Source: Limiplasma sp048370855
GTDB taxonomy: Bacteria; Bacillota; Clostridia; Christensenellales; Aristaeellaceae
DNA: 16,811 bases
Direction: 5' to 3'
Assembly: GCA_048370855.1 (NCBI GenBank)
Contig: DBGEOK010000050.1
Location: forward strand, 1-16,811
Position numbers and translations under genes: made by a program. How positions within the stretch are numbered: position 1 is the first letter of the stretch; every line of letters begins with the position of its first letter. Of the stretch, positions 6,326 to 13,771 are shown piece by piece. The notes beneath the pieces are model-generated. The model made no database searches and had not been told where the DNA came from. It was given only the letters and a program-made list of their open reading frames with translations.

Positions 6326-8686
6326 TCCCGCTTCCTCCTTTTTTTCCGTTTGCCCGACCGTTTTCAAGCTATCGCTCGCAACCGCGGCGTCCGGCGCGGC
6401 CTGCGGCCTTTTCATGTCCGTCCTTCCGCCCGCGCGGAAGCGGCGGAGGCGCAACGCGTTGCCAACCACGCACACGGAGCTCAGGCTCATCGCCGCCGCG
6501 CCGAGCATGGGGCTCAGCGTGACGCCAAACGCCGGGTACAGCAGGCCCGCCGCAATGGGAATGCCGACAACGTTATAGAAGAACGCCCAAAACAGGTTTT
6601 CCTTGATGTTGCGGATCACGGACCGGCTCAGGCGAACCGCCGTGGACACGTCTGTGAGGCGGTTGCTGGCTAAAACGACGTCCGCCGTTTCAATTGCGAT
6701 GTCGGTGCCCGCGCCTACGGCAATGCCCACATCCGCCTGCTTCAAGGCGGGCGCGTCGTTAATGCCGTCGCCGACCATGGCGACGCGCTCTCCCTTGTCC
6801 TGAAGCTCCTTGACCTTAGCCGCCTTATCGCCGGGCATGACCTCCGCCAGCACATGGTCGATGCCGACCTGCGCCGCGATGCTCCTTGCGGCAAGCTGCT
6901 GGTCTCCCGTAAGCAGATAAGGCGTAATGCCAAGCTCCTTCATGCCCGCGACGGCGGAAGGCGAGGATTCCTTCAGCGTATCCGCCACACCGATGACGCC
7001 CAGCAGCTTGCGCCCTTTGGCAAAGCACAGCACCGAGACGCCTTCTCCGCGCATGGCGTTGATCGTTTCCAGTTCCTCCTCAATGGAGATTCCGTTTTCC
7101 TCCATCCACCGTTCGTTGCCCGCGAAGCATTCCCTTCCGTCCAAGCGCGCGGACAGCCCGCGCCCCGGCGTCGCTTGAAAGTCCGACGTATCGGACGGAA
7201 CGACGCCTTTTTCCGCGCAGTAATCCAGCACTGCGGCGGCCAGCGGGTGCTCGCTGCCGCGCTCCAGCGAGGCGGCTACTGAAAGCAGCTCGCCCTCCGC
7301 GACGCCGCCGGCCGCTTCCGCGGCATGCACGGTCATGCGCCCCTCCGTCAGCGTGCCGGTCTTATCCAGCACGATGCTCTTGATGTGATGCAGCGTTTCC
7401 AGCACCTCGCCGTTGCGAAACAGCACGCCGTGCTGCGCGCCCACGCCGGTGCCCACCATAATGGCTACGGGCGTGGCCAGCCCCAGCGCGCACGGGCAGG
7501 AGATCACCAGCACGGCGATGGCGCACGACAGCGCGAAGGAAAAGGATTGGCCCACGCTAAGCCAGACGATGAACGTGAGCAGCGCGATGCCCATCACCAC
7601 CGGCACAAAAACGCCGCTTACGCGGTCCGCAAGCTTGGAAATGGGCGCTTTGCTATCCCCCGCCTCCTTGACAAGCCTGACAATGCGGCTCAGGGTGGTA
7701 TCCTCCCCCACCTTAGTCGCGCGCATGCGGAAGGATGCCGCGGGGTTCATGCTGCCCGCGATCAGCTCGTCGCCCTCGCGCTTATCAACCGGCACGCTTT
7801 CGCCGGTAATGTGGCTCTGGTCCAGGGCGACGGCGCCCTCCAGCAGCACGCCGTCCACCGGAATGCGCTCTCCCGGGCGAATCAGCAGCACGTCTCCGAT
7901 TTGCACCTGCGCGGTCTTGACGACGCGCTCTCCCCCCTCGCCCACGACCGTTACCTCGTCGGGCGTGAGCGCCATCAGCTTTTCGATCGCCGCGGTGGTC
8001 TTTTTCTTTGCCCTCGCCTCGAAAAACTTGCCCAGCGTAATCAGCGTCAGGATCATGACGGCGGATTCAAAATACAGCTCCATGGCGAAGCCGTGCGCGC
8101 CCATCACATCCCCATCGCCATAAGCGGCGGCCATACGGAATAGAATCAACAGGCCGTAAGCATAGGCCGCGCCGGAGCCCACGGCGATCAAGCTGTCCAT
8201 ATTGGGGCTCAGCCTGATAAGGCGCTTGAAGCCTACGCGGAAGTAATCCCGGTTGACGTAAAGCACGGGCGTGGACAGCAATAGCTGCGCCAGCGCGTTG
8301 ACCATCGGGTAATGGTGCGGGTTCAGAAATTCCACGATGGGATAATTGAGCATGTGCTGCATGCTCACGTACATCAGCGGCGCCATCAACACGAGGGACC
8401 AGATGAAGCGGCGCTTGAGCCGCTGCGCCGCGTCCGGCTCCGTGCCTTCGGAGGTCTGCGCCGATGCGGCCGCCGCCCCGTCTAAGGGGCGCGCTCCGTA
8501 GCCCGCTTCCTTCACCGCCCGGATGATCTCCTCCGCGTGCTCCTGGCCGTCCACCGTTTCCACGGTCATGGAATTGCTGAGCAGGCTGACCTGCGCCGAC
8601 TTTACAACGTCCAGCTTGTTCACCGCCCGCTCCACGTGCGCGCTGCATGCCGAGCATGTCATTCCTTCCACCTGATAGTGTGCCAT
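6119..8686 (-). CDS. copA: copper-exporting P1B-type ATPase with an extra C-terminal metal-binding domain
   Basis: The 855-residue inner-membrane pump exports Cu(I) using ATP. In order: N-terminal HMA domain with GMTCSAC (C11, C14); membrane helices from about 94; actuator TGES 294-297; the copper-path CPC at 397-399; phosphorylated aspartate D441 in DKTGTLTEG; SEHP 478-481, the nucleotide-binding His motif; GDGIND 639-644; and MSLSSVCVVGNALRL (732-746) in the last helix. After a flexible linker (about 750-787) comes a second HMA domain with GMSCNHC (C799, C802), which most CopA proteins lack at this end. The start at 8686 (MAHYQVEGMTC) has GGGAGG at 8692-8697; 25 open codons upstream lie in the promoter. 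No csoR or copY repressor and no separate copZ are adjacent. Inside the gene a second strong ribosome binding site precedes M788 (see the separate entry). Confidence 0.95.
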   Translation of the reverse strand: MAHYQVEGMTCSACSAHVERAVNKLDVVKSAQVSLLSNSMTVETVDGQEHAEEIIRAVKEAGYGARPLDGAAAASAQTSEGTEPDAAQRLKRRFIWSLVLMAPLMYVSMQHMLNYPIVEFLNPHHYPMVNALAQLLLSTPVLYVNRDYFRVGFKRLIRLSPNMDSLIAVGSGAAYAYGLLILFRMAAAYGDGDVMGAHGFAMELYFESAVMILTLITLGKFFEARAKKKTTAAIEKLMALTPDEVTVVGEGGERVVKTAQVQIGDVLLIRPGERIPVDGVLLEGAVALDQSHITGESVPVDKREGDELIAGSMNPAASFRMRATKVGEDTTLSRIVRLVKEAGDSKAPISKLADRVSGVFVPVVMGIALLTFIVWLSVGQSFSFALSCAIAVLVISCPCALGLATPVAIMVGTGVGAQHGVLFRNGEVLETLHHIKSIVLDKTGTLTEGRMTVHAAEAAGGVAEGELLSVAASLERGSEHPLAAAVLDYCAEKGVVPSDTSDFQATPGRGLSARLDGRECFAGNERWMEENGISIEEELETINAMRGEGVSVLCFAKGRKLLGVIGVADTLKESSPSAVAGMKELGITPYLLTGDQQLAARSIAAQVGIDHVLAEVMPGDKAAKVKELQDKGERVAMVGDGINDAPALKQADVGIAVGAGTDIAIETADVVLASNRLTDVSTAVRLSRSVIRNIKENLFWAFFYNVVGIPIAAGLLYPAFGVTLSPMLGAAAMSLSSVCVVGNALRLRRFRAGGRTDMKRPQAAPDAAVASDSLKTVGQTEKKEEAGMEVIMHIEGMSCNHCKMSVEKALKALDGVRSAEVSLDDKIAVVKGDALDRDAMAKAVTEAGYEVKGMD

Positions 8687-8732
8687 AAGCGCCTCCCTCT
8701 GTTGAAAACTGCGCGGTATCCGCGCCATGTCC

Positions 8733-8763
8733 AGTTTATTCTTTCCAATATTGAATGTCAATA
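8733..8763 (-). promoter_or_regulatory. copA promoter with an overlapping palindrome
   Basis: On the minus strand TTGACA (8756-8761), a 17-base spacer and TAAACT (8733-8738) form the promoter. The -35 box lies within a perfect inverted repeat TATTGA-atg-TCAATA (8749-8763), a likely operator position. It does not look like a CopY box, a CsoR site or a CueR site, so the regulator is unknown. A weaker plus-strand promoter for the divergent gene (TTGAAT 8751-8756, TATGCT 8776-8781, 19-base spacer) would overlap the same palindrome. Confidence 0.5.
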
Positions 8764-8849
8764 CGCAAGTTTGTTTATGCTAACTTTTCGGAGGCAGGAA
8801 AGGCGGGGCCGTTCCGCGAAACCATATTGACAAAGGAAAGGCAAGGTGT

Positions 8850-9593
8850 ATGTTCGTGAGCCTCTATCCCCTGATCGGCGTTTCCGGAAGCGTTGACGCG
8901 GAGGAAACAAAGCACTTTTTGGTAAGGGACTATATGCGCGCCGTGCTGGATGCGGGCGGCGTCCCGCTGATGCTGAGCCCGGACCTGAGCGGGGACGCGC
9001 TCCCTGCCTGCCTTAACCGGCTGGATGGTTTGCTGCTTGCGGGCGGAAACGACGTCGCGCCGGAGCTGTACGGTCAATGGCCGGCGGAGGGGCTAGGCGA
9101 GGTAAACCCGTTGCGGGACCGCTTTGAGCTTCGTCTGCTGGAGCACGCGCAAAAGCGGCTGCTGCCCGTGCTCGGCATTTGCCGGGGCATCCAGGTGATA
9201 AACGCCGCGCTGGGCGGCACGCTGTATCAGAACCTCCCCTCGCAGTACCGCACGGAGGACGGACGGCCGCCGATGAACCATGCTCAAACCAGTCCGTCGC
9301 GCTACCCAAGCCACAGCGTTTGCACCGCGGAAGACTCGCTTCTCAGACGGGTGGAGGGCGCGGATGCATTTGGCGTCAACTCCTTCCATCACCAGGCGGT
9401 ATGGAAGGCCGCTCCCTGCCTTCGCGTGTCCGCCACGGCGGAGGACGGCGTCATCGAGGGAATCGAGCATCCGGATTGGCCGTTCTTCCTGGGGGTGCAG
9501 TGGCACCCCGAACGCATGTACCGCCAGGACCCGCGCGCCGCCGCCCTATTCCAAGCGTTGGTCAGCGCGGCCGCGGGCGAACGGCGGGCATAA
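8850..9593 (+). CDS. class I glutamine amidotransferase-like hydrolase (peptidase C26, PuuD family)
   Basis: The 247-residue protein starts PLIGVSG and shows the C26 features in order: LLLAGGNDVAPELYG (63-74), the nucleophile elbow GICRGIQ with C111, and the catalytic H219 and E221 in VQWHPER. The family hydrolyses gamma-glutamyl amides; PuuD cleaves gamma-glutamyl-GABA in putrescine breakdown, and other members act on different gamma-glutamyl compounds. No other putrescine genes are nearby, so the substrate is open. The ATG at 8850 has a modest AGGAAAG at 8834-8840; a GTG at 8856 is an alternative that would fit the AAGG at 8843-8846. It is divergent from copA and lies 38 bases before the PPC-domain gene, suggesting one transcript. 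Confidence 0.88.
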   Translation: MFVSLYPLIGVSGSVDAEETKHFLVRDYMRAVLDAGGVPLMLSPDLSGDALPACLNRLDGLLLAGGNDVAPELYGQWPAEGLGEVNPLRDRFELRLLEHAQKRLLPVLGICRGIQVINAALGGTLYQNLPSQYRTEDGRPPMNHAQTSPSRYPSHSVCTAEDSLLRRVEGADAFGVNSFHHQAVWKAAPCLRVSATAEDGVIEGIEHPDWPFFLGVQWHPERMYRQDPRAAALFQALVSAAAGERRA

Positions 9594-9631
9594 GAAAAAA
9601 GGGCCGCCGCCATCAGGAGGGTTCCGCCGCC

Positions 9632-10042
9632 ATGAAGCATCACGTATTCCGCCTCCACCGCGGAGCGGACTTATTGAAAAGCATAGCGGATTACGCAAAG
9701 GCGCGCCAAATCAAGGCGGGCTATATTGCCTGCTGCGTGGGCTGCCTCAGCCATGCGCGCGTGCGCGACGCCGGCGGCGTTACGCTCCGCGACCTCGAGG
9801 GGCCTTTGGAAATCGTGGGCGCGACGGGCACCGTGAGCGCGGCGCGGTGCCATATCCATATTGTTTTCAGCCGTGAGGATCTCAGCGCCGCGGGCGGTCA
9901 TCTGACGGAGGGCTGCATCGTCAATACCACGGCGGAGGTCGTGCTATGTGAGATAGACGGCTATGCTTTTACCGGCCTGCCCGACGCCGAAACCGGCTAC
10001 CTGGAGCTGTCGGCTGCGGCTGTCCCTGACGAATCCCCCTGA
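9632..10042 (+). CDS. PPC-domain (DUF296) protein
   Basis: The 136-residue protein is a single PPC/DUF296 domain. Visible signatures are GCLSHARVRD, LEIVGATGTVS, HIHIVFS and GGHLTEGCIVNTTAEVVL, the last holding the conserved GGHL turn; the His-rich strand suggests a metal site as in other stand-alone bacterial members. In plants the domain is joined to AT-hooks; in bacteria it occurs alone, forms trimers and has no settled function. The start at 9632 is set by AGGAGG at 9615-9620; the longer open frame upstream overlaps the C26 gene and is out of phase with it. The last codons coincide with one copy of a 20-base repeat that recurs before the tRNA-Trp gene. Confidence 0.88.
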   Translation: MKHHVFRLHRGADLLKSIADYAKARQIKAGYIACCVGCLSHARVRDAGGVTLRDLEGPLEIVGATGTVSAARCHIHIVFSREDLSAAGGHLTEGCIVNTTAEVVLCEIDGYAFTGLPDAETGYLELSAAAVPDESP

Positions 10043-10070
10043 AATTTTTTGAATTTTTGTAGGCTTGACA
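10024..10070. repeat. short dispersed repeat, copy 1
   Basis: The 20 bases at 10024-10043 match 15968-15987 with one mismatch (CCCTGACGAATCC, then C or G, then CCTGAA). Both copies continue into GAATTTT and then TTGACAAA, although the distance differs. The copy overlaps the end of the PPC-domain gene, so the element may have supplied its stop codon. Confidence 0.5.
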
Positions 10071-10260
10071 AACGAGTTGGACAGTGAAGGAATCAAGGAG
10101 GAACTCCCTTGGGGAGCCAATGGAGCGGACGCGTCGGCACATTCGGTCTTTGTTGGCTGCAGCTCAATGATAACCGGTTTCGCCTTATCCTTCACTCCTT
10201 TCTTCCTTGTTCAGGATGGGTTGTAGGCTTACACACAGCATCCTGTACTTTTTTAATTTA
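10043..10260. other. intergenic stretch, possible decayed mobile repeat
   Basis: No gene is called. A minus-strand frame of 83 codons from a GTG at 10195 overlaps the PPC gene end to end and its only Shine-Dalgarno sequence touches the start codon. The stretch contains the small hairpin CTCCCttggGGAG around 10105-10119 and two copies of TTGTAGGCTT (about 10057 and 10219). The look is that of a small dispersed intergenic repeat rather than of a gene. Confidence 0.4.
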
Positions 10261-10265
10261 AGCTA

Positions 10266-10294
10266 TTGCAAAGAGGAAAAAGATTTGCTATAAT
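10266..10294 (+). promoter_or_regulatory. promoter of tRNA-Ala
   Basis: TTGCAA (10266-10271), a 17-base spacer and a perfect TATAAT (10289-10294) lie about 33 bases before the mature tRNA. Confidence 0.75.
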
Positions 10295-10326
10295 ATCACT
10301 CGTTGGTTTGCATGAGCCAACCAATT

Positions 10327-10402
10327 GGGGCATTAGCACAGTTGGTAGCGCGCTACATTCGCATTGTAGAGGTCAGGAGTTCGAATCTCCTATGCTCCAC
10401 CA
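10327..10402 (+). tRNA. tRNA-Ala(CGC)
   Basis: The 76-base gene folds as a complete cloverleaf with encoded CCA. The acceptor stem GGGGCAT/ATGCTCC contains the G3-U70 wobble pair that identifies tRNA-Ala. The anticodon stem CTACA/TGTAG encloses TTCGCAT, giving anticodon CGC for GCG codons; the T arm AGGAG/CTCCT has loop TTCGAAT. A CGC alanine tRNA is an addition found mainly in GC-rich genomes, which fits the many GCG codons here. Confidence 0.96.
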
Positions 10403-10411
10403 AAAGCTTTG

Positions 10412-10454
10412 AAATCCGAACGTGTTCTTTGAAATGAGCGCGTTCGGATTTTTT
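10412..10454 (+). terminator. intrinsic terminator after tRNA-Ala
   Basis: AAATCCGAACG (10412-10422) pairs with CGTTCGGATTT (10441-10451) and runs into a T-tract. It closes a single-gene tRNA transcript. Confidence 0.85.
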
Positions 10455-10475
10455 ATTTCATAGGAACAGTTTGTG

Positions 10476-10484
10476 TGATATAAT
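10476..10484 (+). promoter_or_regulatory. extended -10 promoter of the exported protein gene
   Basis: TGA followed by a perfect TATAAT (10479-10484) forms an extended -10 box; no good -35 is seen at 16-18 bases. It would give a leader of about 130 bases before the ATG at 10625. Confidence 0.45.
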
Positions 10485-10624
10485 CAGCATGAAGTTTCCC
10501 TGGAGATCATTGACACATAAAGTATCAAAAAGAGAGACGCAATGATTGGCGCATTCCCATGGCCGGCCCCCCGCTGCCGGGCCTGGCGCTTCACCTGAGT
10601 CCAACACGGCGGAAAGGAAGTGCA

Positions 10625-12949
10625 ATGATGAAAACGCGCAATCTCCTGTTCTCATTATTCCTGGCAATGCTTTTGGGCTGTATGCTTGGAACGGCCTTGG
10701 CGGCGGAGGATTTCACCATCCCGGAGGTCACGGACGCCGAGGGCCGCAGCGAAATCATTCGCTCGATCGCGGCGGGCGACGCCGTATACCTCCTGTCAAC
10801 CGTCAGGAACCTGTACGTTCTGGATGCCGAAGCGCGGCAGGTTGCGCCTGTGCCGATGCGGAACGCCGATCCGGACTATGAGCGGATTCCGGATACCGCC
10901 TTGGATTTCCACGGGATCTCAAAAGACGAAGCCGTTCCCGATTGGCTGAAGAAGGACGCTTCCCTGATCGACATGCTCTTCTGGGACGGAACGGCGCTCT
11001 ATGGCGTGAATGAATTAAACGGAACGTTATACCATGTGGAGATCGCCGGGGGCGAGGCGACGCTTCACGCCGCTGCCAGGCTGGACTTCTTTTCCGGGAT
11101 TGAAAACGAATGCATGCCGTCCATCCGCTCCGGCGTGGCTTGCAACGGTTCCCTTTATCTGCTGATGAGCCTCGCGGCGGAGGAGTCGATGCCTTCCGCC
11201 TACCGTTTCGACATGGACACCGGGGCGCGGGAGCCGGTCAAAGGGCAGGGTACGATCATCGAAATCGCCCGTTACCGGGATAACCGTTTATTATTGCTTG
11301 AGGAAATGCCCGACTCGCAATGGCGGATGACCGACTTTGATCCCGAGGCGGACACCCGCGGCACGCTGTTTGACAGCGCAAAGGGAAGCATCGACGGTCA
11401 AAGTGTGATGGGGCTGTTGTACGACCCTTGGCGGGATCGGGTGCTGCTTCAGGCGGATAAAGAGCTTCTTGCTTTTGTCGGTGAGACGGCCTGCGAAACC
11501 GTCGCCTATCTGCCGCCCATTTTCCCGGATTGCCGGGCGATCAGCGAGGACGGCCTGCTGATCCTGGCGGATGGACGCTCCGCTTACGCGGTGTCTACCC
11601 TGCAAAAAGCCTCATTGCCCAAGCCCCTTCAAGTGGCGTGGTACGACAGCTTGGAAGACTGGATGGATCAGGGCTTCGCGGCGGCCTATCCGAATATCCC
11701 GGTCAAGCATCGGGAGGTCCTTTCCTATGAGGCCATCGATTTGTTTGCGGAACAAATCGCCTTGCGGTCGGCCGAAATCGACATCTTCGAGATTCCCATC
11801 GGAAGCGCGGCCCAGAAAGCGGCGTTTGAAAAGGGGTATTATGAACCGCTCAACCAGTCGGAAGCGATCCGTGAAAAAGCAGCCGCGTACCGTCCGTTCT
11901 TCCGGCAGGCAGTGACGCATGGCGACGACATCGCCGGCGTTCCAAGGAGCGCGGACCAGCGCACGCTCGGTTACAGCAGGTACGCGCTCGCGAAGCTGGG
12001 GCTGACGGCATCTGATATGCCTGCCAGCTTTATGGAGCTGTTGGATTTTCTACTGGAATGGGACGAACGGGTGGGCGACGCCGCGCGGCAGGCGGAGATC
12101 ACCCCTTTCGGGGATGATGCTCAGCAAATCAAAGCGAATTTGTTTTCGACGCTGCTCGATCAATACTATTGGCTGATGGAAAGCGATCCGTCCGCCGTTC
12201 CCCGCTACGAAACGGAGCTCGCGGAGCTGCTGGACAAATTATCCCTCGTTTGCGATACGATCCCCGCAGGCAGTGAAGAAGAACCCTATGGAACGCGGCC
12301 TGAACGGTTTGGACATATTAAGGTGAATGATCAGCCGTCTTATCTATTTAAGTCATATTGTTCCTTTCTTCCCGGACAGCGCAACTTCATTAACTACTAT
12401 GAATCCGTTTCTGATTTTGTGCCGATTGCCCTTGCCTTGCCTTCGCAAGACCGCCCGCTTTTGCTTTTTGAGGGAACCCTGTTCATCCTGAACCCCTATT
12501 CCTCCCAAAAGGAACAGGCTACCCAGTGGCTCGCCTTTTACATGGATCACTTGCCCGCAAAGGATGCCGCGACATTCGAGGGAAACGCGGCGTCCGTTGA
12601 ATCTGAGCTATACAAAAAAATGAAGGACTACTATACTGAAGAAATCGAAAGGCTGGAAACCCGACAGCAGGCGGCGGAGGACGCGTCAAAAGGTGATTTG
12701 GAAGCGCAAATCCAGATAAAACGGGGTCAGCTTCGCGGGATAGAGCAAATCAAATGGGAGGTCAGCCCGCAAGGTCTGGAGGATTATGAACGGATGTTTG
12801 CTCAAAACGATGTTTCATGGGGCTATCGTGAATATGGCGATGGTTTCAGCAAAACAGAGCTAACCTATCTAAACGGAAATCTGCCGGGAAAAACGGTTGC
12901 CCATGAGTTCTTCGCCTCCTACGAGATGCTTTTGAGGGAATCTCGCTAG
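10625..12949 (+). CDS. exported protein: beta-propeller-like region joined to a solute-binding-protein-like region
   Basis: The 774-residue protein starts with a signal peptide (MMKTRN, hydrophobic 7-26, ALA-AED cleavage near 26). LLGC at 16-19 could instead be a lipobox, so membrane anchoring is possible. Residues about 45-325 show repeated units of the form gDavYLLs..r.LYvLD and GtaLYgVNELNGTLYHV, as in beta-propellers. From about 335 (VAWYDSLEDWMDQGFAAAYPNIPVKHREV) to the end it resembles family 1 extracellular solute-binding proteins (W..f...YPNI; EIDIFEI; GVPRSADQRTLGYSRYALAKLGL). A charged helical stretch lies near 690-730. ATG 10625 (or the adjacent 10628) follows AAGGAAG; the open frame upstream to 10559 is in the leader. 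No permease or ATPase gene is adjacent, so it may serve a distant transporter or act as a sensor. It ends with TAG. Domain calls are by eye. Confidence 0.72.
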   Translation: MMKTRNLLFSLFLAMLLGCMLGTALAAEDFTIPEVTDAEGRSEIIRSIAAGDAVYLLSTVRNLYVLDAEARQVAPVPMRNADPDYERIPDTALDFHGISKDEAVPDWLKKDASLIDMLFWDGTALYGVNELNGTLYHVEIAGGEATLHAAARLDFFSGIENECMPSIRSGVACNGSLYLLMSLAAEESMPSAYRFDMDTGAREPVKGQGTIIEIARYRDNRLLLLEEMPDSQWRMTDFDPEADTRGTLFDSAKGSIDGQSVMGLLYDPWRDRVLLQADKELLAFVGETACETVAYLPPIFPDCRAISEDGLLILADGRSAYAVSTLQKASLPKPLQVAWYDSLEDWMDQGFAAAYPNIPVKHREVLSYEAIDLFAEQIALRSAEIDIFEIPIGSAAQKAAFEKGYYEPLNQSEAIREKAAAYRPFFRQAVTHGDDIAGVPRSADQRTLGYSRYALAKLGLTASDMPASFMELLDFLLEWDERVGDAARQAEITPFGDDAQQIKANLFSTLLDQYYWLMESDPSAVPRYETELAELLDKLSLVCDTIPAGSEEEPYGTRPERFGHIKVNDQPSYLFKSYCSFLPGQRNFINYYESVSDFVPIALALPSQDRPLLLFEGTLFILNPYSSQKEQATQWLAFYMDHLPAKDAATFEGNAASVESELYKKMKDYYTEEIERLETRQQAAEDASKGDLEAQIQIKRGQLRGIEQIKWEVSPQGLEDYERMFAQNDVSWGYREYGDGFSKTELTYLNGNLPGKTVAHEFFASYEMLLRESR

Positions 12950-13700
12950 ACAGCTTCCTATATATCGCTGTTTCCCCTAACAAGTTTGTAGGGTTGAAGG
13001 GGGTGATTCCATTGGGAAGGATGCGTGTTCCAGCCGGTCACTCCGCATGAATGGGTTGGAGCAAGTTGGGATGTCAGGGCGCGATTTCAGAGAAAGCGGA
13101 CAAATGGGCGACCAAAATAAAACTGAGGTGCGGAAAAGTGAAGTCACGGCCAAAGTCGGGAGGGTGGGCCTTGAATTTACGCTCAGCCTTGTCGAATCGA
13201 TTGTAAGCGTCGATGAAAATGGTCGGCATGGCTTTCAGCGTTTCCATACTTTTGAAAAAGCATCGGCTTCTTCGTCTCAGACCCGCTATGCAGCGGCGAA
13301 TATCGGCATTCATGCCATCAACGATATGCACATCTTTTTGTTATAAATATGGCATTTACATTAAAGGTTACATCCAGATAGCTCATACCGCCATCCATAT
13401 AGTCACTTTGCTTGGGGCGATCTGTCGACTATCGTTTATCTTCGCCTGAATCGTGAAAGGTTTGCCTCAAAAGCTATCATCTGAAGCGGCTGCCGGTTCA
13501 CCATCGTCATCATAGACGTGTTTATTGCGTTTTCATAGCCCTTTCTTGTATTTGGAAATCGGAATATTTTATCCAGTTCAAGCCCGTCAGATTGGGCGTA
13601 TTTACAATCCATCTGCCGCCTTTTCCCGCGCTTCAGGCGTCTCGTTTCTTCCTTTATAGCATCCATATTTTACCATTTATTACATCTTTTATAACACCCT
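12950..13700. other. decayed stretch without an intact gene
   Basis: About 750 bases separate the exported protein gene from the FUSC promoter. Only broken frames are present; the best is the transposase-like remnant at 13074-13331 on the minus strand. A second minus-strand frame at 13436-13666 (76 codons) was not recognised, and a third short one (about 13290-13400, in yet another frame) reads SDYMDGGMSYLDVTFNVN. The base composition is lower in GC than the flanking genes. A weak ACAGC/GCTGT hairpin follows the stop of the exported protein gene at 12950-12971. Confidence 0.45.
13074..13331 (-). pseudogene. probable transposase C-terminal remnant
   Basis: The 85-codon frame contains NADIRRCIAGLRRRSRCFF, then KSMETLKA and FIDAYNRFDKAERKFKAHPP. 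This resembles the end of DDE transposases of insertion sequences related to IS1 and IS1595, where a Cys/Arg-rich block is followed by V-D-A-Y-N-x-F. There is no ribosome binding site, the upstream part is broken by stops, and no terminal inverted repeats could be found. The family assignment is by recollection of pattern only. Confidence 0.4.
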
Positions 13701-13716
13701 AAAGAGTAACGAGACA

Positions 13717-13745
13717 TTGATTTCCTTCCTCTGCCGATGTATAAT
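13717..13745 (+). promoter_or_regulatory. promoter of the FUSC transporter gene
   Basis: TTGATT (13717-13722), a 17-base spacer and a perfect TATAAT (13740-13745) lie 26 bases before the TTG start at 13772. Confidence 0.75.
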
Positions 13746-13771
13746 AGAAAGGTTAGAAAGGAGTCTTTATC

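Noticed and set aside
7325..8143. 272-codon plus-strand frame, rich in His, Gln and Arg, opposite copA
   Set aside because: It is a shadow of the copA codon pattern; all P-type ATPase motifs read on the other strand.
9944..10195. 83-codon minus-strand frame at the PPC gene end
   Set aside because: The only purine-rich site touches the GTG start codon, and much of the frame overlaps the PPC gene antisense; it is better explained as a dispersed repeat.
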